From positions 1,219,666 through 1,283,665 of the forward strand of contig BDGG01000014.1 in NCBI GenBank assembly GCA_001949185.1: DNA of 64,000 bases. Direction: 5' to 3'. Made by a program: the position numbers and the translations under genes. This DNA comes from Ramazzottius varieornatus (taxonomy: Eukaryota; Tardigrada; Eutardigrada; Parachela; Ramazzottiidae). Of the stretch, positions 31,579 to 45,512 are shown piece after piece (within the stretch, counting starts at the first letter, position 1; every line of letters starts with the position of its first letter). The notes under the pieces are model-generated. The model worked only from the letters and a program-made list of their open reading frames with translations, did no database searches and had not been told where the DNA came from.

Positions 31579-34432
31579 TCAGCTTCTCTGCGTTTGTTCG
31601 CCCATAAACCACGATCGCTTTGTACCTGCAACAAGAAGCGTATTTCACTCGTCCACTGGAGCCCTTTTGCTTGTATTCCAAAAATGGCACGCACAGCAAA
31701 AGAGATCTTTCACGAACCTGCATACCAAGAACCGTTCGTCTAATACGAACCGGAAGTATGCACGTTAAAGAAAACGGGAATATGTGAGATTACTAGTGTA
31801 CCTTGGTCTCCGCGGGACTTGCTAGTGGGTATGTGGACCGTGGGTGCTTTGGTGAAGGCCGAGTGGGACTGGGAGGGGGCCATGTTGGGTGTTCGGTGGG
31901 TGTAGTGCTGGTGGGCCGGCTGAGGCTTGGGTAAGGGTGACGCAGTCGAATGGTGGGCAGAAGTGCGCGAATCAGACTTTAACGACTTGTGTGGTGGCTG
32001 ACTTGTCACATTGTCACTCGAACTGCACAACCGGAAAGAAGAAAAGGTAAACATCTTTTTGGTCTGGTAAACAAACAGATAACGAAGGGACTACTCTTAC
32101 AGCGTTGGCAAGGCTTGTTGGACACCGTTGACACTTTTGGACTTGAGCTGGCCATTCTCGTAGACGTGAACTGTCTCCACTCCATTTTCAAGGACCCTGT
32201 AACAAAAAAGAAAAAACATCCTCTGTCAGGCTTTGTCTTGAGGGTGCGCGACGGAGAGCCTAATCAGGAAATGAGCCGATTAACCTCTCAAGCGTATAAC
32301 TCTTCCGTCTGGCCATACGCACAGACGAGACGAGACACAGATGATCGTCTGATCAAAAGAATCGATCAAGAAAAACCACGTGTAACAAACAAAAGTTCTA
32401 GCAGCGAGATATTTCGCAAAGACTGCTGTACGGAAGCATATTAAGTTTCTCGCCATCTTAATTTGGGCGCTTCGTGATTCATCGGTCAAGCAAATCTGGT
32501 AGAATATATTTACCATCTAAAAATAATGGCGCGCAGTAAAAATAATAGTGTTATGAAGAGCACAAGTCAAACAGGGAGAGATCAACGTACTTTTTGGTGT
32601 TGATCTTTTTGCCGTTGACGACTTTGGTGGTAGTTGTGATGCGCCGGATGGCCGATGGGGCGTCGGAAAAGCTTTGAAAGTTGGTGGTGGACGATGTGAA
32701 GGCCGAAAAGGCATCATCACCCGCTCCACCCAACAACGACATGGCCGGAAACGAGCCAAAGGGACTCATTCCTAAACCGAAACCAAAGGCCGGCGAAGGG
32801 AAACCAAAGAATGCACTCTGGTATCGATCAGTCCGCAAATCTGCAACACACGCTACGTTAGATTCATCCAATGTAGTCGAGAAGAGTGAATTAAAGCTGT
32901 GGAGATATTTCAGCTTCCGAGTTAAACTGGGCTTTTTTCTGCGACAGCTTTCAACAGTGCCGTGCTGAGCACGAAGTTGTACGAGGTTACTTACTGATAG
33001 AAATTTCGTGGGGAAAAGGGCAGAAATTTCAGAAACTGCGCAGCTTTGGATTGTGAAAGTGTTACCTGAGAAAGGGTCGCCGCCGAAAAACTCGCGAAAT
33101 AGGTCAAAAGGATCGCGGAAGACGAAGCCACGTCCTCCAAACATCTCGGCGAAGGGATCGTTGAAACCGCCAGCGGCGTGGAAATGTCGCGAAGAGGCAT
33201 GACGCGGTCCGGCTGCCCCTCCATTTTGCTGGGCTGACTTCAGCCCTTCGTGGCCGTACTTGTCATATATCGATCGCTTCTTCACTGTAAAAAGAACAAA
33301 CATTGAGACAAGAAAGTTATACGGCTATTTTGATATGCTGGTGTTTAGATAACAGCTTTGAGGACCTCAAGATTACGTCAACACAAACTTTTCCTACTCC
33401 TCACCTTCGCCGCAAGAATTCACGTGAGCTGTCTCAACGAGAGTCTCAACTAATTCATGACTGTGAATTCTATTGAGACAACGCCTCTTTGTATTTGCAT
33501 ATTAGCAAGTCGTTACATAAGTTAGGGTTTGACTGATGTAGGAGTGAAACGATGGGAGGGTTGATAGTTTGTGGGGAAGGAGACATAACTTCCGGAGAGG
33601 CGAACTTGAAACTGGTATGTACGCACGGAAGGGAGTAAAAAGTGAGTTTCAGATTACAGAAGCAAGACACAAGCCTGGATTACAGTTCCACTATAACTTC
33701 CGGGCGATTAGATGTCAGCTGTCTCAAGGTCCCTAAGGCCCGTCATGGGTGGCGACTTGACATACCATCGGAGAGGACTTCGTAGGCTTGGGAGATGAGC
33801 TTGAATTTGCCTTCGGCGTGGTCCTTTTGTTCGGGGTTCTTGTCGGGATGCCAGCGGAGGGCCAGTCGGCGGTATCTGCAAGGCAAAAGAGGGCCAAGTC
33901 AAACAAGGCACATTGTCATAAAGAGAGCAGTTATTACGTCGCCGCTCGAGCATTTGCACAGCTCGATATATCATTATTGACAAAGCATTTCTCCTCGTGC
34001 CACTGCATTGCGTGTTGGTCTGCGAGATATCCATCTGACACGTCAAACGCAGCGCTCGCAACTATAGCCACTTTTCCCACTTTCTTCGGCCAGACCAGAC
34101 GCAGAAACAAACCTTAAGCAACCATCATGTAATCATCATCACGCACATCGCTCTTCAACATATCGCTCACTTCACATGTGGCTAAGCATCTCAACTTATC
34201 ACCACTGCAGCCATTGTCTCGCAACAGGGTCCCGTGTCGTGTACAGAAGGTCCACAAAACTCTCTTCCTCTGGCGCCTCTGGAAACTTGTGCCTTTCGAG
34301 CGGAAATTCCGCATATTCGTCCGAATCAACCAAATCAACCATTACTTACATCTTGAACAAGACTTACGCTTTCTTGATTTCGGCATCGGTGGCCGCTTTC
34401 GTAATTTCCAGAACGGCATAAAAATCGTGCAT
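31579..34432 (-). CDS. DNAJB6/DNAJB2-type J-domain chaperone
   Basis: The start ATG at 34432 begins the J domain directly: [20 protein letters not shown], then [16 protein letters not shown] (HPD motif), [14 protein letters not shown], and [13 protein letters not shown] Gly/Phe region follows ([30 protein letters not shown]), then a Ser/Thr/Phe-rich stretch ([13 protein letters not shown]) and [19 protein letters not shown]. This is the class that blocks polyglutamine and other aggregation with Hsp70 (known of the family). Later exons give [20 protein letters not shown] and a Ser/Pro/His-rich tail ([15 protein letters not shown]). The last exon starts at 31625. Reading it in phase with the AAG/GTACAC donor gives a short end with a stop at 31579. 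A second frame, Glu/Lys-rich and possibly helical, runs on to 31383 and could be an alternative end. Confidence 0.86.
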
Positions 34433-36106
34433 CTTGAAGAAGACTACTCCAGCACGTTTGGTGCTTTAGTTGGGCAGAAAGTGCTGTAGTTAGCGTATGG
34501 TGGCGGAGAATACCAAGTGTCAGCCACTCCAGAAGAACGTCAATAACAGCGGTTCGTCTTGTACGTCAAGTCGTGTAGCAGCAGCTCCAACTAAATTCTC
34601 TTACTACACTGTGTGGCGCATTGGCAGCAGTCCAGATATGTCCAAGAAGGGTTCCTGCAACTACAAAGAGGCCAGAGTCAACAGCAGAAATGGCCGCACG
34701 CAACCAGGCAACCTTGACGAGGGTATCGAAAGACCAAAGGTTGATACTGCACGTAGGTGCGACACAATTTCTCGCACTTTCACCGCGAACAAATCCATAA
34801 ACGTGACTAATACAAAAAAGGGGCGGAGCGATGAGTGTGCGCTCAGCCTTACGCCAGCATTGTGCATTTTGGAAAGGTAGAGCTGGTTCCGTGACGTCAT
34901 AGATGCAGGTGCACCAACTCGCCGCCCCGACCAATCAGACCAGAGGGGAATTAAAACTTGTATTTCAGCCCAAATGGCCTACAATAAAAAGGTGGACCAT
35001 GTTTGCCAGGCAAACAAGGCAAAAGGGGTGATTCAGATGACATCAATAAATGAAGATTATTACACATGAACAGATGTCTGGCTGCGGTACAGTACATGTG
35101 AATGCTCGTTGAATCCGCACAGCTAGATTCCCCAATCAATAACCGCCCCGACATTACCATCATCGTAAAGTCCGAGTCATCCATTCGACCCCGACCCCAT
35201 TCCTTACCTTGTGCGCGTCCCGATTTTCATTCAGCCATCCTGGATAGTCCTGTTCAGTTGACTACAAAGGGAAACTACGCTCAGAATGCAGCATCAGCAT
35301 GGGCGCATAATCATTTTTACAAATGAAGAATAATTACATCAGAAGCTCGTTGCCTAAACAAGTGCAAGACACCCGAAGACGTTTGTGACAGTCGATCGTG
35401 GACGTCGCGTCTCTGACTTTTCTTTCACTGACAAACAATTTTCATACGCGCCAAACGAAAGCCACATAAGCACAACCATCCATTCAAAACCAGCAGTGAG
35501 GACAGCCCACATAGCTGACGCTGGCGGATGTGTGCCCCGTCGATTTTGCGAGAGTGGGCGTTTGCACTGACGTCAACGCAGATGAAAGCTCTGGTAATCC
35601 GACCACGAGGTTCGCCACTTTGTTTTATTCGAATAATAGCCATGTGACTCCAAACCGGCAACCGCGAACTTCGCCCACCCAAGGAGTGGAGAAGAGCTCG
35701 CAAGATGGCGCTTGGCAGGTACCTCTCAAAATGATACTACACAAATTCCGGCATTGTCTGACCATTCGCTCCTGCGGGATAGGCAAGAATTCGTCGACTC
35801 GGGTCTGGTTTTCGGAGCAGAGAGCGAACCTTCAAGGAGAGCAGGGTGACATCAGCGACCCACTTGAATCCACTGTCACGCCGCCTGGTGAGGATCGTCG
35901 TCCATTTGATTGATAGTGTGTCCACATCAGCCATAAGACTTCCGGGATCATATAATTCATATTCCGACGTTTGCAAATTTTACTTTCCGCACTCCGTAGC
36001 TCCAAATCTCGCGGTTGCTTCTACACTTCCACGTTGTTCTCGACTTTTGGACGAGGAGCACTCCGACTGCAACTGGACAACACGTTCGGACGTGTTTGTG
36101 TGGAAG
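34433..36106. other. shared upstream spacer of the J-protein and Rab11 genes, no gene recognised
   Basis: About 1.7 kb between two divergent starts (34432 on minus, 36107 on plus), so it should contain both promoters. Frames are short and none has a motif or splice support. Confidence 0.45.
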
Positions 36107-37351
<1,245 letters not shown>

Positions 37352-37784
37352 ATGCAGAATGCGTCTGTAAAGTCGTCTTTTAGAGTTACTTATGATTATT
37401 TCTGGAACGAGGGCCTTCGAATGAACTTCCTGGATGTCTTGCCTGGTTTGGACACTGCGTTCCGGTCAGGAGCTTTTCGATAAAAAGTGATACTACAAAG
37501 TACTTCCTTGCTCCTTTGGCCTTTTTTTGTATCGACTGCTAAGTTCACATTGCCTGTGCATATTAGAGTCTTCTTCTTATTCCCTAAAAGCTCAATTTTC
37601 TCTTATCAATTTCTGCAGAAACGTCTGTTTGTTATTTGTTCATTCCACACAGAAATTTGACCTGACTGACAGACCGCAATAAAGCAACGGAAAAATTAGA
37701 AACAAAAGGAAATGTGTCAAAGTCGGAACAGAGTTTAGTCTTCCTTACAAGGCCTGTAACACCGAAACAGAGGCGGAAGAAGCT

Positions 37785-38750
37785 TTAAAGACGGATATCC
37801 TGGAGAAGCTGTCCGGCCTTGGAGAGGATTTCGCCCAGTTCGCACAGCTTGTGTTGAGCCTCCTGTCCGCCCTTCTGCCCGAACTGTCTCTGGCTTCGCG
37901 AAGAGCCATACGGCGAGGAGGAAGAGCCGCCCTGTCCGTACTGCGACTGTCCGCTTTGGCCATAGCCCGACTGTTGTCCACCTTGACCAAACTGGCTGCT
38001 GCCTCCTTGTCCCGAGGAACCGTACTGTGACTCTAGACCACTTTGTCCGTTTTGTCCAGATGATCCATATTGCGATGATCCGCTCGATCCAGACTGGCCC
38101 TGGCCCGAAGAACCATACTGAGACTGTTGTCCAGATTGACCCTGGCTTCCCGAAGAGCCATACTGCGACTGACCAGATTGTCCATGTAGCTGGCCTTGTT
38201 GGCTGGAACCGGAAGCGCCGTGTTGGTTGCTACGGCTACTGTCGCTGGACGAGTCGTACTGTTGCGAACCACGGTGTCCACCAGACTGCTGGCTGGAGCC
38301 GCTGGACTGTTGACCAGACTGACCTGACTGTTGACCGTACTGGCTCTGGCCAGACGTTCCGCTTTGTCCGTGTTGTCCAGAGGACTGACCGGAAGCACCG
38401 TGGCTCTGGCTGTGGCTTTGACCTTGGCCTTGACTGGCGGACGAATGGTCAGCGGCTCCCGCGCGTTGGCTGGAGGAGGAGGAGGAAGTCTTGTCCGAGT
38501 CTTGGCTCGGCTGTTGTCCAGAGCGTTGGCCGGATTGACCCTGGCTCTGGCCGGAAGTGTGCTGTTGTTGGCTGCTGGCGCCGCTCTGTCCGCTTTGGCC
38601 GCTCTTGTAGGTCTGAGTGTCGCCGTGCGAAGCCGACTGAGACTTCTCGCTGTCCGTCATCGACTTGCCGGACTTGTCCGAGAAAGAAGTCTTGTCCGAG
38701 TCAGGGGCCGTGCGGTGCTCGGCGCTAGCGTAGTGCTGCTGGCTGGCCAT
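37785..38750 (-). CDS. low-complexity Ser/Gly/Gln/Tyr-rich disordered protein, 321 aa (FUS-like composition)
   Basis: A single uninterrupted frame. It starts MASQQHYASAEHRTAPDSDK, with a short charged Ser/Asp/Lys part (FSDKSGKSMTDSEKSQ). About 230 residues follow that are almost only Ser, Gly, Gln and Tyr, with QYGSSGQ and GQSGQ units repeated many times. Such sequence is prion-like and resembles the N-terminal domain of FUS-family proteins, but here without an RRM or zinc finger. The last 25 residues switch to a predicted amphipathic helix (LCELGEILSKAGQLLQDIRL). The antisense strand is also open for long stretches, as expected from repeated codons, but has no recognisable protein. No homologue is known to me. 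By analogy it may form condensates or serve as a stress-protective disordered protein (inference). It lies tail-to-tail with Rab11 and downstream of DNAJC17. Confidence 0.7.
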   Translation of the reverse strand: MASQQHYASAEHRTAPDSDKTSFSDKSGKSMTDSEKSQSASHGDTQTYKSGQSGQSGASSQQQHTSGQSQGQSGQRSGQQPSQDSDKTSSSSSSQRAGAADHSSASQGQGQSHSQSHGASGQSSGQHGQSGTSGQSQYGQQSGQSGQQSSGSSQQSGGHRGSQQYDSSSDSSRSNQHGASGSSQQGQLHGQSGQSQYGSSGSQGQSGQQSQYGSSGQGQSGSSGSSQYGSSGQNGQSGLESQYGSSGQGGSSQFGQGGQQSGYGQSGQSQYGQGGSSSSPYGSSRSQRQFGQKGGQEAQHKLCELGEILSKAGQLLQDIRL

Positions 38751-39171
38751 TACTAACTAGCTGTAGGAAGAGTGAACAAAGTTCGGAAAATGCGACTGGT
38801 TTGTCGAAGGAGAAGATTGAGACTAAGAGCGTTCTGCAACTTTCCCGTTGCCAGGATCTACTGTTGCCAAGGATAAAATCGTTGCACAGGTGCGAAGATC
38901 AGCTCATTATCCACGAAAAACCACGTCGTTGTTACGTAGCGAAGCCAGTTCGAAAGGAGGATAAGTCTCTCGTATTACAGGATACTCTTCTGTTTTAATA
39001 TTTTCTCATGGCTTCGCGCATTACGTCAGAGTACCTACAGTAATATACAAGGCATTTTTGTTTAATTTACGTAATGAAACAGCCGAAAACCGACAAGAAA
39101 TGGTTACGCTGAAGGCTGATTTACAGCAGAGCATTTCAGCACACGTACCCGTGCACTGGGCTTAGAAAACA

Positions 39172-40196
39172 TCACAGGACAATAATGTCGGGCTGGGATG
39201 CGTTTTCTGCTGCCGCAACCTCCGCTGCTTTCCTCTTTCGGGCCGCGGCTTCCTTCATCCTTTCGAGCACCCTTGCTTCGTACTCTTCGTGGGTAAGGGG
39301 TACTTTGGTCGTGGTTGCCGGTGCAGGACTGCTGGGAGACGAACCTGAGGAAGGCCATACCGTGGAAGGAGCGTTCAGCCACGTCAGCTCGAACATCTTT
39401 CCGTTTTCCGCCATGAAAGCCTTCTCCGCTCTTAGAACATTCCCGAACTCTATAATGGCACTACCGAGCTTCTTCGGCGATATAATGATGGTGACATTAT
39501 CGTAACGACCGAAAACATCCCGCAAGAAAGCTTCAGTAACGCCACTATTGTAGGAATCGCCTTTGTCGACGTGCCATCTGACTTTGAAGCGAGGTGAGCT
39601 TGATTGATTGCTTGAATCGGCGGTCCCTACAAAGAGACGGAAAACAAACGATACAGAATTTGAATCTGATTGATATGTTTTGTGCAAATTTGATTACTTG
39701 ATTGAGTGTCCGCTTTCCGTAATTCCTCGCGCATTCGTTCTTGCTCCACTTCCACCATTCTGCTTCCCTCTTTCCGTAGCCTTTCGATTTCTCTCTGTAG
39801 CTGGGACAGAGGGTTGAGATCCGGTGCTACTTGAGCTTTGAAAGTGGTGTTTTTCTTCGAGAAGGCAAAGTTTGTTTCGCGGGCTTCCAGCTCTTCTTTC
39901 ATCTTTCGTCGTTTGGAGTCTAGATGACGATTCCGCTCTTCTGCTGCCTTCTTGGCCTTCTGGAACCGGTCATAAGCTCCACGAGCAGCCACATCACTCA
40001 GTACTTCCAAAGCTTTAGTCAGCAGGTGAAACATCTCGGCAGCTTTAGGATTGTTGGGGTTCTTGTCCGGATGAAACTTCAGGGCTTTCTTGCGATAGGC
40101 CTTTTTGATCGCCTCGGGGATCGCATCGTCCTGGATTTCCAGCAGTCCGTATAGGTCCGTATCACGCAGCGACTCAATATCCGCAGGTTTAGCCAT
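39172..40196 (-). CDS. DNAJC17: DNAJC17, J-domain and RRM protein, 317 aa
   Basis: Two exons, 40196-39698 and 39626-39172, sum to 954 nt in frame (human protein about 304 aa). The J domain reads TDLYGLLEIQDDAIPEAIKK, AYRKKALKFHPDKNPNNPK (HPD), LTKALEVLSDVAARGAYD. A Lys/Arg/Glu-rich coiled coil follows (RRKMKEELEARE, LQREIERLRKEGSRMVEVEQ). Exon 2 holds the RRM: FKVRWHVDKGDSYNSG, FLRDVFGRYDNVTIIISPKK, GSAIIEFGNVLRAEKAF, then a Ser/Pro linker and a helical tail (HEEYEARVLERMKEAAARKR). Known family role: a spliceosome-associated nuclear protein. ATG 40196 (MAKPADIESL) is the only ATG before the J domain in this frame. Confidence 0.93.
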
Positions 40197-40751
40197 CTCG
40201 TCAGAGGACAAAGATCAGTCCTCTTTCCCGACAGAATTCTGTTACCGAGAAAGAAAACTGTTGCGTTTCTCTTCCGTCGATGGTCCAAATCAATGATCCT
40301 CAGAAATCAACGCATGTGACGTAGCGTTCTCGCGCAACCAGAGAAGTCTTACTTTACGTCATGAAAGTTGCCCAATTTTGACGTCATTGAAACTTCGGTG
40401 GCGTAGACGGCTCACAGGCCTGTTAACTGGATGGTACAGCAACTGCACAGCTGATCGACCTATCAGCTAGAGAGGGGGAAATGCTCACACCACATTCATG
40501 TGTTTGCCTGCCATGGAGAGAGTACAGGAACGTGATAGCAAGCGTCAGGGTGAACGGACGCTCCTTCTGATGTGGCGTCTGGAAGGCTCCGATTACATGG
40601 AAGTGATGGACACACACGAGATTTGTTTACATCACTATCGAAATACATTTCTTTGTTCGATAAACTAGGTCGCTCTCATCCCTGATCACGCTGCCAACCT
40701 GTGGAAGGCGATATCTGGACGGGGAGAGGTCGGTGAGGAGGAGGACGAAGG

Positions 40752-43700
40752 ATGTTGTACATATTCTGGGTGGAAAGAGGGACCATCATCCGATTGCAGG
40801 TTGATGTCGCTGTCGACACGTAAGTCTCACTTCCGACCAACTTTGTTCTCTCCACCTATGGCATTCGTCTTCTCGCAGGGTTTTGAACCTGAAGACAACC
40901 TTGGTGCAGCATACGGGTATCTCGGAAGCCAGCCAGGTGCTGTTGATCAACGGAGGCGAGCCTTTGGACGATCGCAGTCGTGTGGCTAAATATCAGTCTG
41001 GAACGGTACAGTACAGTATTAATAATTTTGATTGATTTTTCCCACGGATTTTCTTTGACGAAGCTGATTTGTGTGTTCACTTCTCTGCAGGATACAAATC
41101 CCATCTTCCTGTTCAACCGCGATGCCATCGAGTCCGAGAGGCTGCCCGACTTTACTTCGGACAGCTTTCAGGCCGTTCCCGACGAGCAGGAAGCCAAAGA
41201 GGCAATAGATAATGCATTGAACTTGCCTGTCAGCTTCAACGCGGTGGTCACCCGGACACAACTCGCCCAGGTTTGCACCTCGTAGTTATGGGCGCATGTT
41301 GTGAGCTTGGCTAACATGCGTGTTGTGCTGTAGCAATACTATGATTTCGCCAAAGAGCTCAATCGGCAATGCTCGGTGTTAGTTCAGGAGCAGCATTTAC
41401 AGCATCAAGGATGGCAGGCTGTCATGGCCAACCTCGACGATGTCGTCAGGTAGGATTGATCATGGTCCGCAAATGTCTTCAATGAACCCATATTCGACTG
41501 TTTTGGTTATAGTGCTTTTCGTAAGCGTCTGGACAAGTTTCAAGTGGCCTACAAGGCGTACTTGGATAGTCGCAGTGATAAATTACAGAGTCTGATGAGG
41601 TTTGTTCCATTAATTGCTATTTGAGTGGGCAGCATGCCTTATCTTAAAGGGTTTCTTGCTCTCTGTAGCTTTGGTGATAATGTGGAAGTGCTTTCAAAGA
41701 TTCCCCTGTTCCCTGCCTTGGTTCGACCGAAGAGAACGAAAGGCAGCAAGGCGTTGGAGACGGTAACCGAGCCTCCGACGGACAAAGATGGTGAGCATAA
41801 GGAACCAGCGGAAGATGCTGGAACGGACGAGGATGAAATCACCATCATTGACTGGATTAGTGCTAAGGTAATGGTGTTGGCGTCTTGCTTGCACGGATCG
41901 TGTTCCGTTGTCCTTATGCGCTATGGTTGAACGTATCTTATCTTTGGAGGACTCGGACCATGACCTGATCTCTGTGGCGGATGGGTGTCGACGAACCATC
42001 GAAACGGTCGGTGGAATTCATGCTGCACAGACTACGTAGCAGTACGACAAGAGGAGGAGGGTTCGTTTCTTTGCAGTTTGATGATACTACGTTGGAAGAT
42101 GTGGTGAAAGAGTCGCAAGTGGTGGTTGGCTTATGCAACAACCCCAGCATGAAAGAAATCAAGGGTTTGGCCGAACGTCTCTTTAGTCTGGACGGACTCT
42201 TGACAGAAGCCAAGAAGCTGGTCCTTGAACAGAAAGAAACTGCTGACGTAAGTACCTTGCCCTTTGTTTGCCTGTGCAAATTCATTTGAGCTTTATGTTG
42301 ATAGGTTCTGCAGAAGATGCAGCAACAAGTAACCTCCCGTGACGTCCAATTGATTAAAGATTTGGCCGTTTCTTTCACGCAACATTTGCATCAAGTGCTG
42401 AAAAGTCACGGCAAATTATGCAGTATTAAGAAACGATGTCTGGCCGCCAAGCAGGAATTGTGTAATCACTTACACGTTCGCCTCAAGTACGTGCAGTCGG
42501 TGTTTTTCTCCCTGACGTAACGATCGTCTGGGAAACGTTTTTGTATGAGATTGTCTGTCTAGTCGTGGTCCTACATGTACCTGCATACTCCAAGATATAC
42601 GCTCAGCGAGATGGACGGATATGCAGGTGGATGACAGGTTGATCTTCGCTTTTTCGGCGTGTAAAACGATGCTTGTTTTCTCCAGTTGGGTGGTCAAAGT
42701 AGAGAACGGCATCTCGGAAGGAGACGACAAAGTCAAGATTTACTTTGAGAATATCCGAAGGATCAAGCGGCTAACGCACATGCTGGAGCAAGTACGCAGT
42801 GTCCCGGTGGTTTACCTGTCGGCCGTAGAGGAAGTCCTTCGGCGGCGTCATTACGCCGCAGACTTTGTCAAGGTTAGAAGCTTCTCTTACTTTCACCTGT
42901 GTGATGATGAATGACTATGAACTTCCGTTGTGTTTCAGTGGGCTGCAACGGTGGCCAAGACTGCCAGTCAAAGTTATCTGGAAGAAAGCGAAGCCCGCAA
43001 GTCTTTCCTATCCTCGTACGGTTCGCACTTTCTCTGTGGCCTTTTTCCCGGTCTCGACCAGTTCCCTCCCCAGTTTGCTGTAAGTCAATTTCCCACATTT
43101 TCTTAACACGTCTCTGCCGCTTGACTCAATGTAATTGAACAGACCAATCCTCCGGTCCAATTTGATTCCTCCTTGCCTGCCTTGAAAGAAGCCGACCTGC
43201 GCCAGCTGCTCGACCGCGTACCGTCTCTTTCCCAAAACCTCAGGTACCATGGCACTATCCACTAAAAGAATTTGCTTGAATCCGTTTGCCATAACCGAAC
43301 TCTGACAACATTTTTTCAAACACTCAGAAACAAAATCAAAGAAATATTAAATGTGTTTATAGCGGAATTTCAAAGTTGACTTACTTCAATATTTTTTCTA
43401 CCGTGACAGATCACGGACGGCAAACTACGCCAGCCCGCTCGTGCATTGTCCTCTAGTCTGTACTGTCATTGCACCAGCGGCAGAAGCTGAAAGTCCCTCG
43501 ACACGCAACCGGCGCGTTTCCTTCCACAGTGACTCGACCGAAAAGGATCCTTCAACGCAAGCGCCATCCGTCCTTAGCTGTACGGCTCAAGAACGTCAAC
43601 TTCTCGACTCGCTCCCACAAGCACTCCTGACCTACCGGAGGGCCTTCTTGTCAGTGCGAACAGCCCACGATAACCTAAAGGCCGACATGCTTAAACTGAC

Positions 43701-45512
43701 CGAGTTATTCAAAAGCTTCCTCATCGATGGACAAAATCAACTTCAGGTACGAGTACTGCATTGATAAATTCAGATTGATCTTTAACATTAATCTGGCTTT
43801 TATCGGTTCGGTAATTTCAGGTTGAAGTGGAAAAGGAGCGGCAACTCAGGAGGGAAGCTGAACAGCAGAAAAGCAAAGTGGAAGGTACTCTGAAGAGCAC
43901 GGAGGTTACGGTAGGCGAGCTGGAGGAGGTAGTGAGAAGACTGAAGGAAGAATATGATGAGGTGAGAAGGTCCAAAAATGAGGCCGACACGAAACTAGCC
44001 ACCTGTGAAGAGCAGGCAAAGTCCCGAGTGGATAGACTAAGGGAAGAGCTGGAAGGGCGGAAGGAAGATAGCCAGAGAAGGGAAGCGGAGAAGGACGCTG
44101 AGATTGTTCGGTTGATGGTCGCCCTGGACGAAGCCACACTGGAACGGAACCAGCTCAAGACGAAATTAGATGAAAGAACCACACAACACGGTAAGCACCA
44201 TATGAGACTAGTCATGAGTTTTTCTAGCGTTGGGATACACTCTGCCGTTTTCCTCAAGCAAATGCCAGTTAGGCTTGTGCCAAGCACGGCCTTGACGCGT
44301 AGTTGACGAGTATTTCCCAAATCTGGAAGTCCGCCTTTTATCTACGAAAATGCCAAGCACGGCATTTATGAGCGTTCCATAGAGAAGGGGCAGAATTAAC
44401 CCAGCATGCGCGCTGCAGTGCAGCGTAAATGCCGATTTATTTACCTTACTTGTGGAATTATACAGAAAAGACGATGGAGAAGGCGGAAGTGGAGAAGAGG
44501 CTGGCCATGGAGCTGGAACGAGAACGTGTGCTGACCGAACATCTGGCCGAAGCCTCCAACCTTCCCTCGACATGTCAGCCTCTCGAGCCAGTCGTCTCCT
44601 CGTCGATCGGACTTCAGTTCCCCGAAGAATGTCCTCTGGTAGATTCGCCGACCAACGAGCAGTACCAACAGGAGCCCATCTCACCGCGCAGCGACACCTT
44701 CTTCCCACCGGCAAGACGCTCGTCCTCGCATCTACCTCGCGCCTATACCGACAGCATGTTGGTACCGCACGGCCCAACGGACAGTATGGAGAGCTCTCTT
44801 AGTGTTCAGCCACAACAGCAGAGCCTGATGGAAATGTCCTACATGTCGACGGTACCTGCGCAGTCATCGTTGGCTGGACCGCAGGCTACTAGTCCTCGGC
44901 CTAATCAGATGGGTGCTGCCATGTACCCTACCGTCATTTCCCTCACCTCGTAAGTGTCAGCCCTGCGTTGTGCTTTGAATATTGGCAAAGATTGCACAAA
45001 AGTTGTCTTTTCGCAGGTGTAACGCGGGTGAGTTGGTGCTGTTTGTCTACAACAAGGATTTCAAGCAGTACACGGGCTACCTACCCTTCAAGAGGTCGCT
45101 GTACCTCCTCCACTCAGATTCGCATGCCGACTTGGGCCTCCTACCTACCAGAGGACCCGAAGGTAACTTACAGTGACAAGAAGAACGGAAGTTTCTTTTC
45201 AGATTGTCCGAGGTAAAGTTCTGTTTGAAGGTGAACTGATGGAAGTGCGCAGTTGGGTCGTGGCGGAAATTGTCGGCAAAGAATACGTCCTCACCAAAAA
45301 GGTATTTGGGTTCAAAAACACTGTAGAGAAGGCCTCATTAAAAATTTGGAGAAGATTGAGAATAGAAATGAACTTTAGGAGCCCAATCGGTACCGGCTGA
45401 AAGAAGGGACGCGTTTCTACCGTGTGAAGGCCAAAGCCTGGGACCTTGAGCAGGTCCTGCGAGATGCTGCGGCTCCCGGAGCAGCTCAGCCATCCAGCTC
45501 GCAACTGCCCTG
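40752..45512 (+). CDS. RB1CC1: RB1CC1/FIP200-type autophagy scaffold (ATG11-like)
   Basis: Exon 1 (40752-40819) starts MLYIFWVERGTIIRLQVDV and joins in phase to TVLNLKTTLVQHTGISEASQ and VLLINGGEPLDDRSRVAKYQ, the ubiquitin-like N-terminal region of FIP200. Then come NPIFLFNRDAIESERLP, QYYDFAKELNRQCSVLVQEQ, QGWQAVMANLDDVV and FRKRLDKFQVAYKAYLDSR, all typical of the helical N-terminal dimer. A coiled-coil rod lies at about 43827-44190 (VEKERQLRREAEQQ, EEVVRRLKEEYDEVRRSK). The C-terminal Claw reads CNAGELVLFVYNKDFKQYTG, LYLLHSDSHADLGL, RSWVVAEIVGKEYVLTKKE, GTRFYRVKAKAWDLEQ. Role: core of the ULK1/ATG1 complex that starts autophagosome formation; the Claw binds FIR motifs of cargo receptors (known of the family). 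The rod appears much shorter than in vertebrates (1594 aa in human). Many small introns. Confidence 0.92.

Noticed and set aside
38027-38756. Long plus-strand frames opposite the low-complexity gene (up to 233 codons)
   Set aside because: They are mirror images of Gly/Ser/Gln codons (Leu/Ala/Gly- or Arg/Thr/Val-rich), have no domain, and disappear outside the repeat. The minus frame has a sensible start, end and helix.
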